Assembly (NCBI RefSeq): GCF_007859325.1
Contig: NZ_VOHK01000005.1
Coordinates: forward strand, 186,001-250,000
Length of the DNA: 64,000 nt
Reading direction: 5' to 3'
Source of the DNA: Luteimonas marina
GTDB taxonomy: Bacteria > Pseudomonadota > Gammaproteobacteria > Xanthomonadales > Xanthomonadaceae
Made by a program: the position numbers and the translations under genes. Every line of letters starts with the position of its first letter. Positions within the stretch are counted from its first letter, which is position 1. Positions 16,968 through 25,504 of the stretch are shown in pieces. A model generated the notes under the pieces. It saw nothing but the letters and a program-made list of their open reading frames with translations. It did not search any database and was not told where the DNA came from.

Positions 16968-18107
16968 TCAGCACAGGTTGCGCAACAGCGCGACCAGTTC
17001 CGCCTGCCGGCCGACGCCGGTCTTGGCGAACACCTGCTTGAGGTACTGGCGCGCCGTGCCTTCGGCGATGCCCAGCCGCGTGGACGCGAGCGCCAGCGGG
17101 CTGCCGTCGCGCAGCGCCATCGCCAGTTCGGCTTCGCGCGGGGTCAACGCGAACAGCGCCACCAGCGCCCGGGTACTGCCCGCGGGCGGGCGATCGGGAT
17201 CGCGCAGCAGCACGATCGCGGCGTCGGCGAAATCGGACAGCCCGTGCCGATGCGCCACCGCGGTCGCCGGCGCCACGCTGGCCAGCAACGGCCGCCGCGG
17301 CGCATCCCGCGGAATCGCAAGCCGGGGATCGGCCCACTCCGGCGCGGCCGCGCCGCGCGCATCCGGCGACTGCAGGCGCGTTGCGACCGTGAGCGCGGAC
17401 GCGACCAGCGCCTGCAGCCTGCGATCGTCGTAGGCGCGGGTCGCATGCAGCGCGCCGGCGTCGAGGCGGATACCGTCGCCATCGGCGAGCAGGTTCCACG
17501 CCTGCGGATTGAGGTAGCGCACGCGCCGCGCGCGATCGACGATGAGCACGGCCTCGTGCATCGCGTCCAGCGCGGCATGCGCCTGGTCGAGCGAAGCCTG
17601 CAGCGCCTGCATGCGCGCGCGGATGCGGAAGCCATTGTGGATATGCAGCAGCAGCGGCTGCAGCGCCGTGCATTCGGCATCGGCGAAGTCGCGCGTGCGC
17701 GTCGCGTCGCGGCAGATCGCGATCGCCGCCCGGCCATCCTCGACGCCCCACGGGAACGCCAGTGCATACCCGCCGTGCAGGGGCCGCACGAACTGCTGGT
17801 ACACCTGCGTGCGCATCAGGTCGCGGATCGGGAAATAGTCCGACATGCGGTGCACCCTGCGCGAGGGCATCCTCGCCAACGGGTTGTCGTAGAGGGTGGT
17901 GGCCGCGAGCTGCCGGGCGAGCGGCTCCATGCCCGCGTCCATCCGGCTGATGTGCATGGTCAGCTTCGGTCCGCGCGCCTCGGACAGCACCGCGTGTTCG
18001 GCGCCGGCCAGATCGCGCACCTGGTCCAGCCAGCCGCGCTCGGCATCCTCGTCGAACATCGACGCGTAGACCTGTCCGATCGCTTCGAGCAGTGTCCCCG
18101 GATCCAT
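16968..18107 (-). CDS. LuxR-type helix-turn-helix transcriptional regulator
   Basis: This 379-residue protein ends in a LuxR/GerE DNA-binding domain (ALTPREAELAMALRDGSPL... GTARQYLKQVFAKTGVGRQAELVALL, about residues 315-375). The first 300 residues have no family I recognise. A central stretch (ALDAMHEAVLIVDRARRVRYLNP, near residues 180-205) resembles a PAS-like fold, so it may sense a small molecule or redox state. The start at 18107 (MDPGTLLEAIGQ) is preferred: the frame is open further upstream, but that part is not protein-like. Its stop is 82 bases before the gnd start. Its targets are unknown. Confidence 0.78.
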   Translation of the reverse strand: MDPGTLLEAIGQVYASMFDEDAERGWLDQVRDLAGAEHAVLSEARGPKLTMHISRMDAGMEPLARQLAATTLYDNPLARMPSRRVHRMSDYFPIRDLMRTQVYQQFVRPLHGGYALAFPWGVEDGRAAIAICRDATRTRDFADAECTALQPLLLHIHNGFRIRARMQALQASLDQAHAALDAMHEAVLIVDRARRVRYLNPQAWNLLADGDGIRLDAGALHATRAYDDRRLQALVASALTVATRLQSPDARGAAAPEWADPRLAIPRDAPRRPLLASVAPATAVAHRHGLSDFADAAIVLLRDPDRPPAGSTRALVALFALTPREAELAMALRDGSPLALASTRLGIAEGTARQYLKQVFAKTGVGRQAELVALLRNLC

Positions 18108-18392
18108 CGCGACACTCACGTTTGGGAGTAGCGGACGCCTTCCGGAGTTTCCTACAACATCCGCGACGACGCCAGTTCCGCGCCGCGGACCCGTGGCCGC
18201 CCCGATTCCCGTCCGTCGTTCGCCTCCAGGGAGCGCATCGACGCGCCGCCGCACGTCGCAAGGAGCACCCATGCACGTTTCTTTCGCGAACATGTCCCGC
18301 CGCCGCGTCGTGATCCGGCCCGCCCTCGCCCTTCCCGCCCCCCGTCACGTGCTGCCGGCGACGGCAGGCACGCTGCGCGACGGCGCGGAGCG

Positions 18393-18609
18393 ATGACACG
18401 CATGTCGCATGCGGAAGCGCTGGCGGCGGAGCCGAGCCCCGTGGTCGGATTCGACGCGGCGACGCGCGCCCGGCTACCTCGCCGACCTCGCGGTGCTGTC
18501 GCAGGACGTGCTCGACGAAGCCGCGGTCCCGGCGCAGGACCTGCCGAAGACGCGCAGCCTGCTGACCGTGATCGGCGGTGATGTCGTCTGGCACGATCCA
18601 GCGTTCTGA
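18393..18609 (+). pseudogene. Frameshifted 3' remnant of an amidohydrolase
   Basis: Bases after about 18470 encode, in one frame, GYLADLAVLSQDVLDEAAV, then LPKTRSLLTVIGG and DVVWHDPAF before the TGA at 18607-18609. This is the closing part of YtcJ-like (amidohydrolase 3) enzymes. The frame leading into it from the ATG at 18393 (MTRMSHAEALAAE) is different, so there is a frame break near 18460-18475 and at least 400 upstream residues of the enzyme are missing. A 41-codon open frame at 18271-18396 with a good AGGAG site overlaps the 18393 start by ATGA; it matches nothing I know. I read this as a decayed gene end, not a functional protein. Confidence 0.6.
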
Positions 18610-18615
18610 CCGCAC

Positions 18616-18695
18616 CGCGTAGGAGCGCCTTCAGGCGCGATGCTCTTTTCTCGATTTCCCCGGAAACGCATCACGCCTGAAGGCGCTCCTACGCG
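18616..18695. repeat. Palindromic intergenic repeat, family D
   Basis: The arms read CGCGTAGGAGCGCCTTCAGG and its complement, about 28 bases each, around an AT-richer centre. A second copy is at 59161-59240. It lies between the amidohydrolase remnant and the end of uvrD. Confidence 0.9.
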
Positions 18696-18711
18696 AGCCA
18701 GGACGGAGGGA

Positions 18712-20892
18712 TCACGCCGGGGACAGATTGGCGTAGGCCAGCACCAGCCACTTGCTCCCGGCCTCGTCGAAGTTCACCTGCACGCGCGCATGCGCGCCGC
18801 TGCCTTCGAGGTCGGTGACCACGCCGCTGCCGAACTTCGCGTGCACGACGTTCTGGCCGAGCCTGAGGCCCGGGGATTCGTCGAGCGCGGCGTGGCCCCA
18901 GTCGCGGCGCGGGCGCGGCGCGAACGCGGGCCGCGAGACCTGCACGCGCGGGCGCACCTCGTGCAGCAGCGGCGACGGGATCTCGCGCAGGAAGCGCGAG
19001 GGCACGCCGTACATGTCCTGGCCGTGCAGGCGCCGCGATTCGGCGTAGCTGAGCACCAGCTTCTGCCGCGCGCGGGTGATGCCGACGTAGGCCAGGCGCC
19101 GCTCTTCCTCCAGCCGCCCGCTTTCCTCGACCGAGCGCGCGTTCGGGAACAGGCCTTCCTCCATGCCGGCGAGGAACACCAGCGGAAACTCCAGGCCCTT
19201 GGCACTGTGCAGGGTCATCAGCTGCACGCCGTCCTCACCGGCCTGCGCCTGCCCCTCGCCCGCCTCCAGCGCGGCGTAGGCGAGGAAGGCGACCAGCTCG
19301 CTCAGCTGCGCGGCATCGTCCTCGTCGCCCTTGACGAAGCGCGAGGCCACCGAGACCAGCTCGTCGAGGTTGTCGACGCGCGAATCCGCGGCGCCCTTGG
19401 ACTCGTTGGTGTAGTGCAGGCGCAGGCCCGAGCGCAGCAGCACGTGGTCGATCTTGTCCTTGAGCGGCAGTTCGGCGACCTCGCCGTCGAGTGCGTCGAC
19501 CAGCGCATGGAAGCCCGCCAGCGCGTTGCGCGCGCGCGCCTGCAGCGCATTGCCCTGCTGCACGCGCAGCGACGCTTCCCACAGCGACACGCCGGCGCCG
19601 CGCGCCAGCCGCCGCACCTCGTCGAGCGTGCGCTCGCCGATGCCGCGCGCGGGCGTGTTGACCGCGCGTTCGAACGCCGCGTCGTCGCCGCGGTTCGCCA
19701 CCAGTCGCAGGTAGGCGAGCGTGTCCTTGACCTCGGCGCGCTCGAAGAAGCGCACGCCGCCGTAGACGCGGTACGGCACCTGCTCGGCCAGCAGCGTTTC
19801 CTCGAACGCGCGCGACTGCGCGTTGCTGCGGTAGAGCACGGCGCATTCGCCGTGGCTGCCGCCGCCCTGCACCCACTGCGCGATGCGCTCGACCACGAAG
19901 CGCGCCTCGTCGATCTCGTTGTAGGCCGCGTACAGGTCGATCGGCTCGCCTTCGCCGCTGTCGGTCCACAGCTGTTTTCCGAGGCGCTCCGGGTTGTGCG
20001 CGATCACCGCGTTCGCGGCATTGAGGATGTTGGCGCTGGAGCGGTAGTTCTGCTCCAGCCGGATCGTCCGCGCACCCGGGAAGTCTCGCAGGAAACGCTG
20101 CATGTTCTCGACCTTGGCGCCGCGCCAGCCGTAGATCGACTGGTCGTCGTCGCCGACCACGAACACTTGCCCGCTGTCGCCCGCCAGCAGGCGGACGAAG
20201 CCGTACTGGATGGCGTTGGTGTCCTGGAACTCGTCCACCAGCAGCTGCCCGAAGCGCTGCCGGTAGTGCGCCAGCAGCGGCGGGTGGTCGCGCAGCAGCT
20301 CGTGCGCGCGCAGCAGGATCTCGGCGAAGTCCACCAGCCCGGCGCGGTCGCAGCGCTCCTGGTACAGCACGTAGCTCTTGAGCATCACCTCCGACCACTC
20401 GTCGCCGCCGGACTGGATATGCTGCGGCCGCCGCCCCTCGTCCTTCTGCGCGTTGATCCACCACGCGATCTGCCGCGGCGGGAAGCGCGCGTCGTCGAAC
20501 TCCAGCTGCTGCACGACGCGCTTGACCAGGCGCAGCTGGTCGTCGCTGTCGAGGATCTGGAAGCCTTCCGGCAGCTTCGCGTCCTGCCAGTGCAGGCGCA
20601 GCAGCCGGTGGGCGAGGCCGTGGAAGGTGCCGATCCACAGGCCGCGCGAGCCGTGGCGCAGCTGCGCGTCGATGCGGTGGCGCATCTCGGCGGCGGCCTT
20701 GTTGGTGAAGGTCACCGCGAAGATGCCGTGCGCGGGCACCCCGACCACCTCGTTGAGCCAGGCGATGCGGTGGGTGAGCACGCGGGTCTTGCCGCTGCCG
20801 GCGCCGGCGAGGACGAGGTAGTGGCCTGGGGGGGCGGAAACGGCTTCGCGCTGGGCCGGATTCAGCCCGTCGAGCAGGTGCGAGACATCCAT
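18712..20892 (-). CDS. uvrD: DNA helicase II (UvrD/Rep superfamily 1)
   Basis: This 726-residue 3'-5' helicase works in nucleotide excision and mismatch repair. The N-terminal LNPAQREAVSAP is the Q motif. Walker A is AGAGSGKTRVLTHR (about residues 29-42), with TFTNKAAAEM (motif Ia), LLVDEFQDTN (Walker B), VVGDDDQSIYGWRGA (III) and RLEQNYRSS (IV). Motif V is VQLMTLHSAKGLEFPLVF and VI is EEERRLAYVGITRAR. The C-terminal 60 residues contain the Tudor-like segment KFGSGVVTDLEGSG seen in UvrD/PcrA. Length is normal. Rep is a possible confusion, but the C-terminal tail favours UvrD. Confidence 0.93.
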   Translation of the reverse strand: MDVSHLLDGLNPAQREAVSAPPGHYLVLAGAGSGKTRVLTHRIAWLNEVVGVPAHGIFAVTFTNKAAAEMRHRIDAQLRHGSRGLWIGTFHGLAHRLLRLHWQDAKLPEGFQILDSDDQLRLVKRVVQQLEFDDARFPPRQIAWWINAQKDEGRRPQHIQSGGDEWSEVMLKSYVLYQERCDRAGLVDFAEILLRAHELLRDHPPLLAHYRQRFGQLLVDEFQDTNAIQYGFVRLLAGDSGQVFVVGDDDQSIYGWRGAKVENMQRFLRDFPGARTIRLEQNYRSSANILNAANAVIAHNPERLGKQLWTDSGEGEPIDLYAAYNEIDEARFVVERIAQWVQGGGSHGECAVLYRSNAQSRAFEETLLAEQVPYRVYGGVRFFERAEVKDTLAYLRLVANRGDDAAFERAVNTPARGIGERTLDEVRRLARGAGVSLWEASLRVQQGNALQARARNALAGFHALVDALDGEVAELPLKDKIDHVLLRSGLRLHYTNESKGAADSRVDNLDELVSVASRFVKGDEDDAAQLSELVAFLAYAALEAGEGQAQAGEDGVQLMTLHSAKGLEFPLVFLAGMEEGLFPNARSVEESGRLEEERRLAYVGITRARQKLVLSYAESRRLHGQDMYGVPSRFLREIPSPLLHEVRPRVQVSRPAFAPRPRRDWGHAALDESPGLRLGQNVVHAKFGSGVVTDLEGSGAHARVQVNFDEAGSKWLVLAYANLSPA

Positions 20893-20957
20893 GCGCGCAT
20901 TCTACCGGGGCGCCGGGGCGCGAGGTTCCGTCGCCGTCGTCCCCGCGACGAAGAAAT

Positions 20958-20989
20958 GCCGTCATCCCCGCCCTCGCGGGGATGACGGC
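20958..20989. repeat. Single-arm family A palindrome
   Basis: GCCGTCATCCCCGC and GCGGGGATGACGGC form one hairpin with a short loop, like one arm of the family A element. It lies in the gap between the uvrD start and the DUF6445 gene end. Confidence 0.75.
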
Positions 20990-21016
20990 ATCTTCATGTC
21001 GCGGACGCGGGATCCG

Positions 21017-21718
21017 TCAGGACAGCACGTCGATGAAACTGTTGATCGACAGCCGCCCGGCCTGCACGTCGGCCGGCGGCACCCGATGGCTGTCGATGTT
21101 GCCCGAATGCAGCGAGTTGCGCCGGTAGACCACCAGGCGGTTGTACACGCCGTCGACGCTGCCGATCTGTTCGAACAAGGCGGAATCCCCATTGATATAA
21201 CCCGGGTCGGTCGCGTCCTCTCGCCGGCTCTCTTCCTGCAGGGCCTGGTAGTAGGTCTGATGGCGCGCCGCGTCCACATACTCGAAGCCGGTGGCGCGAT
21301 GGCGGTAGAAGGCGGTGCCGCCCCAGTTCCCACGGAACAGGTAATGCATCGTGGCCAGGCCATTGGCCTGCACCGAATCGATGTGCGGTACGCGCTGCAG
21401 GAAAACCAGTTGCTCCGGTGGCAGGGTCACCAGCGAGTAGTGGCACAGCGGGAAGGTGAGCCGCCCCTGCGGCGGCAACCCGAAGTGTTCAGCCAACAGT
21501 GGCCGGATCAGCTGCTCCAGGAACACTTCATAGGAAATCGGCGCGCGGATCCGCACACCCGGGAACATCGCCCCCTGAGACGTGAAGTGGCCGCGCTCGG
21601 CCTTGCGCACAAGCCGCTCGGGATCTGCCACTGCCTGGTCGATGACCAGCAGCGGCGCCCCTTCCGCGCCGATCCGCCGTACCTGAAGGCGCAGTCCGGG
21701 GTGCGCCTGGATCAGCAT
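21017..21718 (-). CDS. DUF6445 family protein, possible Fe(II)/2OG-type enzyme
   Basis: This is a 233-residue protein of a family usually found beside SapC, cupin-like and halogenase genes in TBDR loci. It has no signal peptide and no membrane span. Residues 111-115 (PHIDS) give an HxD pair (H112, D114). Further on, NSLHSGNIDSHR supplies H204, H211 and R212. That spacing fits the iron-binding facial triad of 2-oxoglutarate/Fe(II) oxygenases, but the assignment rests only on motif and length. It starts seven bases after the halogenase stop and is probably translated from the same message. The substrate is unknown; being last in the operon with a halogenase suggests the same substrate. Confidence 0.72.
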   Translation of the reverse strand: MLIQAHPGLRLQVRRIGAEGAPLLVIDQAVADPERLVRKAERGHFTSQGAMFPGVRIRAPISYEVFLEQLIRPLLAEHFGLPPQGRLTFPLCHYSLVTLPPEQLVFLQRVPHIDSVQANGLATMHYLFRGNWGGTAFYRHRATGFEYVDAARHQTYYQALQEESRREDATDPGYINGDSALFEQIGSVDGVYNRLVVYRRNSLHSGNIDSHRVPPADVQAGRLSINSFIDVLS

Positions 21719-21725
21719 CTGCGCG

Positions 21726-23357
21726 TCACCTGGTCAGGTCTCCGCCGACGCCCGCGACCTTGCCGGTCACCCGCTCATGCTGCCGGGCGCGTGCGTACAT
21801 CTGTTCCCAGGCCGAGGCTGGGGCCTTGCAGTAGCTGTCGAGGAACTGCTGGTGGCTCGGCATGGCCGCCACCGCGCCATCGATCGGCTTGCGCACACCC
21901 TCGAGCAGGCGCTTGAGATCGGCGTCCGACAGCGCGCGGGTCAGCGGATGGTGGTTTTGGGGCACCACGCCCTGGCCGAGCATGCAGTGGGTCCAGGAGT
22001 CGAGGCGGAACAGCTCGTCCTCCCCCTGCCACGCGTAGCCGGTCTCACGGAACACCTGGATACGTTCGGCCAGGCCCGGCGGCAGTTCCATTTCGCGGCA
22101 CTGCTTCCACAGGGGCTCGTCGCGCTGGTTGAGGTGGTAATGCAGCACGATGAAGTCGCGGACGTGCTCCAGCTCCTGGCGGCTGACCTGGTTGTAGCGG
22201 TCCACCGCCGCCTCGCTGATGCCCTCGAACGGGAAGAACTGCACCAGGCGGGTGACCGCGCTCAGGGTCAGGTGGATGCTGGTGGACTCCAGCGGCTCGA
22301 TGAAGCCGCTCGCCAGACCCAGCGCGATCACGTTCTTGTTCCAGGCCTTGCGCCGGCGGCCGGTGCGGAACGGGATGATCCACGGGTCGCGCAGCGGCTT
22401 GGCCGGATTCTCGGCGAGCAGTTTGGCGGTCGCCTCGTCGTCGGACATGTGCGCATCGGAAAACACGATGCCGCACCCGATCCGGTGCTGCAGCGCGATC
22501 TTCCAGTGCCAGCCGGCCTCGTGCGCGATCGCGCGCGTGTATGGCGCCGCCGGCCCATCGGCTTCGGTCTGCAGCGCCACCGCGCGGTTGCTGGGCAGCC
22601 AGTGGTTCCAGTCCTCGTAGCCGGTGTGCAGCGCCTGCTCGCTCAGCACCGCGCGTGCGCCGGTGCAGTCGATGAACAGGTCGCCCTCGATGACCTGCCC
22701 GTCCTCCAGCACCAGCGACTGCACGTGGCCGCTCTCCGGATCCTGGTGTACCTGGGCGATCTTGCCCTCGATGCGCTTGAGTCCGCTGCCCTCGCACTTG
22801 ATGCGCATGAACGCGGCATACAGCCCGGCGTCGAAATGATAGGCATAGCTCACATCGCTACGCTCCATCGCCGTGGCCGCCTTGGCCCAGCGCATCGACC
22901 ACTGCTGGGTGTTCTGGCCGGCATTGAACAGGGCGAAGCGGTCCTTGCGCGCGGCGGCGGTTTCCAGGCAGTAGTCGCCCAGTTCGCTCTGCATGCCGCG
23001 GCGGCGGCTTTCCAGCCAGAATTGGTGGAAGTCGACCGACCAGGTGTTCACGCCGGTGGTGCCGAACGGATGGAAGTAGTGCGAACCCGGACGGATCCAG
23101 TTCTCGAACGAGATCGCCAGCTTGAAGCTGCCGGCGACCGAGCTGAGGAACTCGCGCTCGTCGATCTGCAGCAGCTTGTGGAAGGTGCGGATGGTGGGGA
23201 TCGTGGACTCGCCCACGCCGACGGTGCCGACCTGCTCCGACTCGACCAGGGTGATGTCCAGCAGGTCGCGGAACTGGTGGGTCAACGCGCACGCCGCCAC
23301 CCAGCCCGCGGTGCCGCCACCGGCGATGACCACCCTGCGGATCCGGTTCTTTTCCAA
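21726..23357 (-). CDS. Flavin-dependent halogenase (tryptophan-halogenase family), TTG start
   Basis: This 543-residue FAD enzyme starts at TTG, with GGAGGGG six bases before; an upstream ATG exists but gives a 29-residue arginine-rich extension with no family match. With this start the catalytic lysine falls at K79 (SFKLAISFENW), the number it has in PrnA. The glutamate is E357 in GFIEPLESTS, and the halogenase motif WxWxI is GWHWKIAL (W283, W285). The FAD fold opens VVIAGGGTAGWVAA, and GVGESTIP lies at 47-54. All parts needed for halide oxidation are present. Relatives in Xanthomonas and Brevundimonas TBDR loci are known to brominate indole in vitro; the natural substrate is unknown. A partner flavin reductase is not encoded here. 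Confidence 0.9.
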   Translation of the reverse strand: MEKNRIRRVVIAGGGTAGWVAACALTHQFRDLLDITLVESEQVGTVGVGESTIPTIRTFHKLLQIDEREFLSSVAGSFKLAISFENWIRPGSHYFHPFGTTGVNTWSVDFHQFWLESRRRGMQSELGDYCLETAAARKDRFALFNAGQNTQQWSMRWAKAATAMERSDVSYAYHFDAGLYAAFMRIKCEGSGLKRIEGKIAQVHQDPESGHVQSLVLEDGQVIEGDLFIDCTGARAVLSEQALHTGYEDWNHWLPSNRAVALQTEADGPAAPYTRAIAHEAGWHWKIALQHRIGCGIVFSDAHMSDDEATAKLLAENPAKPLRDPWIIPFRTGRRRKAWNKNVIALGLASGFIEPLESTSIHLTLSAVTRLVQFFPFEGISEAAVDRYNQVSRQELEHVRDFIVLHYHLNQRDEPLWKQCREMELPPGLAERIQVFRETGYAWQGEDELFRLDSWTHCMLGQGVVPQNHHPLTRALSDADLKRLLEGVRKPIDGAVAAMPSHQQFLDSYCKAPASAWEQMYARARQHERVTGKVAGVGGDLTR

Positions 23358-23450
23358 GATACCCCTCCATTCAAGGGCCCGCCGCGAAGGCGGCTGGCCA
23401 GGTAACGACGTCGCACCAGCGCGGCGCCGGAATCCGCTGCCCACGGGCGG

Positions 23451-24473
23451 TCAGCGGTTGAGTCTGGACAGCAACGCCGCGCGCATGCGCCGGGCGGCGG
23501 TTTCATCGAACGGACCCAGCTCGCCGCGGCCCTGCTCGGGCAGGTGCGCACCGGCCAGCCCGGCCGGGCCGAACACGTAGTACTCGAACAGCTCCCGCCA
23601 TGCACGCTTCTCGTGCTCGGGGCGATCGCGGATGGACCACAGCGCCATGTTCAGCGCGTGCATCGGCGTGGGGATCCACTCCGGCATGCTGCTCCACCAG
23701 TAGTTGACCAGCACGGTGAACGGATCCAGTCCCTTCACGTGGTGCCACCACAGGCTGGGAATGAAGATCGCATCACCCGGCTCCAGCACGACGGTCTGGC
23801 CGGCCTCCATCGCCGCAGCGAAGCGCGGGAAGCGCTCCAGGTCCGGGGCGTCGAAATCCACCACGCTCACCGCCTGGCCGCCCGGCGTGGGCTGCAGCGG
23901 CCCCGGATACAGGTTGTGCACCTGCTCCGGCGGGAACACGGTGAAGCGGCGACGGCCGACCGCGCAGCAGGCGATGTTGTTCGGCGCGTCGTAGTGGCAG
24001 GAGGCGGTCACCCGGTTGCCGATCCAGATACTGGGCGGAGCGGAAACGCCGTGCCGCTCCAGGCCCAGGTCGTTGCCCTCCCGCAACGCCGGCAGGCAGT
24101 AGTCGAGCAGCAGCGAGGCCATGTAATAGGTCGGCGGCGCCGGGTCGTCCAGGTACGAAGCCAGCTCGTCGAGCACCTGGTCCAGGGTGCCGCGCCGCAC
24201 CTGGCAGTTCAGGGCGGTGAAATCGTCGTTGTAGAACGGCCTGCCGGCAGTGGCCGGCTCGCCCCAGTTGTACTGCACCGGACGCCCGTTGTAGCTGGCA
24301 CGCAACTGCGCCATTGCCGCTTGCGGCGATTCCAGCCCGGCCTGCACCAGGCTCCACTGGCGAGCCACGCCCGGAAGCACGGTGGGCAGGTTCTCGGCAA
24401 TGAGGCGATCGACCGGCAAGGTCCCGGCGCTGAAACCCTCCAAGACACGCACCTTGGGCAGCCGGTCAAACAT
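23451..24473 (-). CDS. Cupin-like (JmjC/cupin_8) protein
   Basis: This is a 340-residue protein of the cupin-8/JmjC-like group of Fe(II)/2-oxoglutarate enzymes. The iron ligands are visible as CHYDAPNN (H160, D162) and FIPSLWWHHV (H244 or H245). VLVNYWWSSMP and the FPPEQVHNLYPGP segment are usual for the family. It has no signal peptide. It starts two bases after the SapC stop and ends 93 bases before the halogenase start. A paralogue is at 32142-33161, also behind a TBDR. The family includes protein hydroxylases, so the target may be a protein, possibly a receptor or a peptide, but this is inference. Confidence 0.85.
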   Translation of the reverse strand: MFDRLPKVRVLEGFSAGTLPVDRLIAENLPTVLPGVARQWSLVQAGLESPQAAMAQLRASYNGRPVQYNWGEPATAGRPFYNDDFTALNCQVRRGTLDQVLDELASYLDDPAPPTYYMASLLLDYCLPALREGNDLGLERHGVSAPPSIWIGNRVTASCHYDAPNNIACCAVGRRRFTVFPPEQVHNLYPGPLQPTPGGQAVSVVDFDAPDLERFPRFAAAMEAGQTVVLEPGDAIFIPSLWWHHVKGLDPFTVLVNYWWSSMPEWIPTPMHALNMALWSIRDRPEHEKRAWRELFEYYVFGPAGLAGAHLPEQGRGELGPFDETAARRMRAALLSRLNR

Positions 24474-24475
24474 GC

Positions 24476-25222
24476 TCAGGCCGCCCGGCCCGCTGCCTGT
24501 GCGTGCAGCCTGCTCTGCTTCTCGGCGACCAGCCGCTGCATGTTGTGCAGCGAGGACACCAGCAGGTAGACGCCTTCCAGCCAGCCGGCGCTGTGCAGTT
24601 GGTGCAACTGGGTGGCGTCCAGCGCGGCCAGGCGCTCGCGGTCGATGCCGTACAGGCCTTCGAGGTTGATCTGGCTGTCGTCGTCGAAACGCACGTCCAG
24701 TTGCACCGGCTGGATCAGCTCCAGGCGCTCCAGCTCTGCGTACATGGTCTTGGCCGCGCCGGCGCCGGCGTGCAGCCCGCGCAGCACCCGGATCACCTTT
24801 TCCAGGTACGGGCTATGGCCGCCCTGCGGTGCGAACACCGGGTGGCCGTGGCCATCGCGCACGCGCGGATGATCCAGGTCGACGTGCAGCACCGGCTCGT
24901 TGCGCAGCTCGCCGTCGACCATCTGCTCCTGGAAACCGATCAGGAACGGACCACGCGCGATCACCGCCGGCAGGTAGTTGGCCTGCCATGCCTCATCGCG
25001 CAGGTACAGGTTCTCGTTCGGCCCGAAGCCGAGCAGTGCGACGGCATGGAACGAGCCGTCGGAATCCTTGCGGAAGAAAATCGGGTATTCGCGCTGCATC
25101 TCGGCGAACTCGGTCGGGAATGCCTCGACCATGCCGACGTCATCGCCGTAATCGGCGCTGAAACGCGCGGAAACGCGCAGGTGGCTGTGCGCGACGTTGT
25201 TGAGCAATTCGTAACGGGCCAT
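24476..25222 (-). CDS. SapC family protein
   Basis: This 248-residue protein of the SapC family (Pfam SapC) starts with MARYELLNNVAHSHLRVS. GGAG lies five bases before the start. It has no signal peptide or transmembrane segment. Middle sequence includes FPTEFAEMQREYPIFFRKD, FHAVALLGF and FLIGFQEQ. SapC was named in a surface-layer context, but in Xanthomonadales and Caulobacter it is simply one of the recurrent partners of TBDR/halogenase loci, and its activity is not known. It precedes the cupin-like gene by two bases. The TBDR upstream is separated by 320 bases that hold a strong terminator and a family B repeat. Confidence 0.88.
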   Translation of the reverse strand: MARYELLNNVAHSHLRVSARFSADYGDDVGMVEAFPTEFAEMQREYPIFFRKDSDGSFHAVALLGFGPNENLYLRDEAWQANYLPAVIARGPFLIGFQEQMVDGELRNEPVLHVDLDHPRVRDGHGHPVFAPQGGHSPYLEKVIRVLRGLHAGAGAAKTMYAELERLELIQPVQLDVRFDDDSQINLEGLYGIDRERLAALDATQLHQLHSAGWLEGVYLLVSSLHNMQRLVAEKQSRLHAQAAGRAA

Positions 25223-25364
25223 TTTGGCTCCAGCAGTGCCCCGGTGTCGCGGCATCGACGCGGCCCACCGCCGCGTTCGATGCCGGTTGCGAACTCCACC
25301 ATCATGCCACTGCCGCGCGCCGGAAACGAGGCGAGCGGCAGGTTGCGGGAAATAAAGGAAATCC

Positions 25365-25441
25365 TGTCATTTCGACCGCAGGGAGAAATCTTCCTTTTCC
25401 CTACACCGGAAACGGGATTTCTCCCTGCGGTCGAAATGACA
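25365..25441. repeat. Palindromic intergenic repeat, family B
   Basis: The arms TGTCATTTCGACCGCAGGGA and its complement match those at 10797-10871, with a different central sequence. It lies between a TBDR and the SapC gene on the same strand. Confidence 0.9.
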
Positions 25442-25471
25442 GTTTTTTTGGATTTCCTCTCTTGGGAGATG

Positions 25472-25504
25472 AAAAAAGGGGCCGCTGCGCGCGCAACGGC
25501 CCCC
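25472..25504 (-). terminator. Strong intrinsic terminator downstream of a TBDR
   Basis: On the minus strand GGGGCCGTTGCG pairs with CGCAGCGGCCCC around a short loop, followed by TTTTTTC. It starts 38 bases after the TBDR stop. It should keep most transcription from reaching SapC and the halogenase. Confidence 0.88.

Noticed and set aside
18108..18293. N-terminal extension of the LuxR-type regulator
   Set aside because: The additional 62 residues are low-complexity and arginine-rich, with no family match, and overlap a region with an opposite-strand ribosome-binding site. The ATG at 18107 gives a protein-like N-terminus.
18271..18396. Small ORF of 41 codons with a good AGGAG site
   Set aside because: No family is recognised and it lies next to an amidohydrolase remnant. 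I keep it as an observation, not as a gene.
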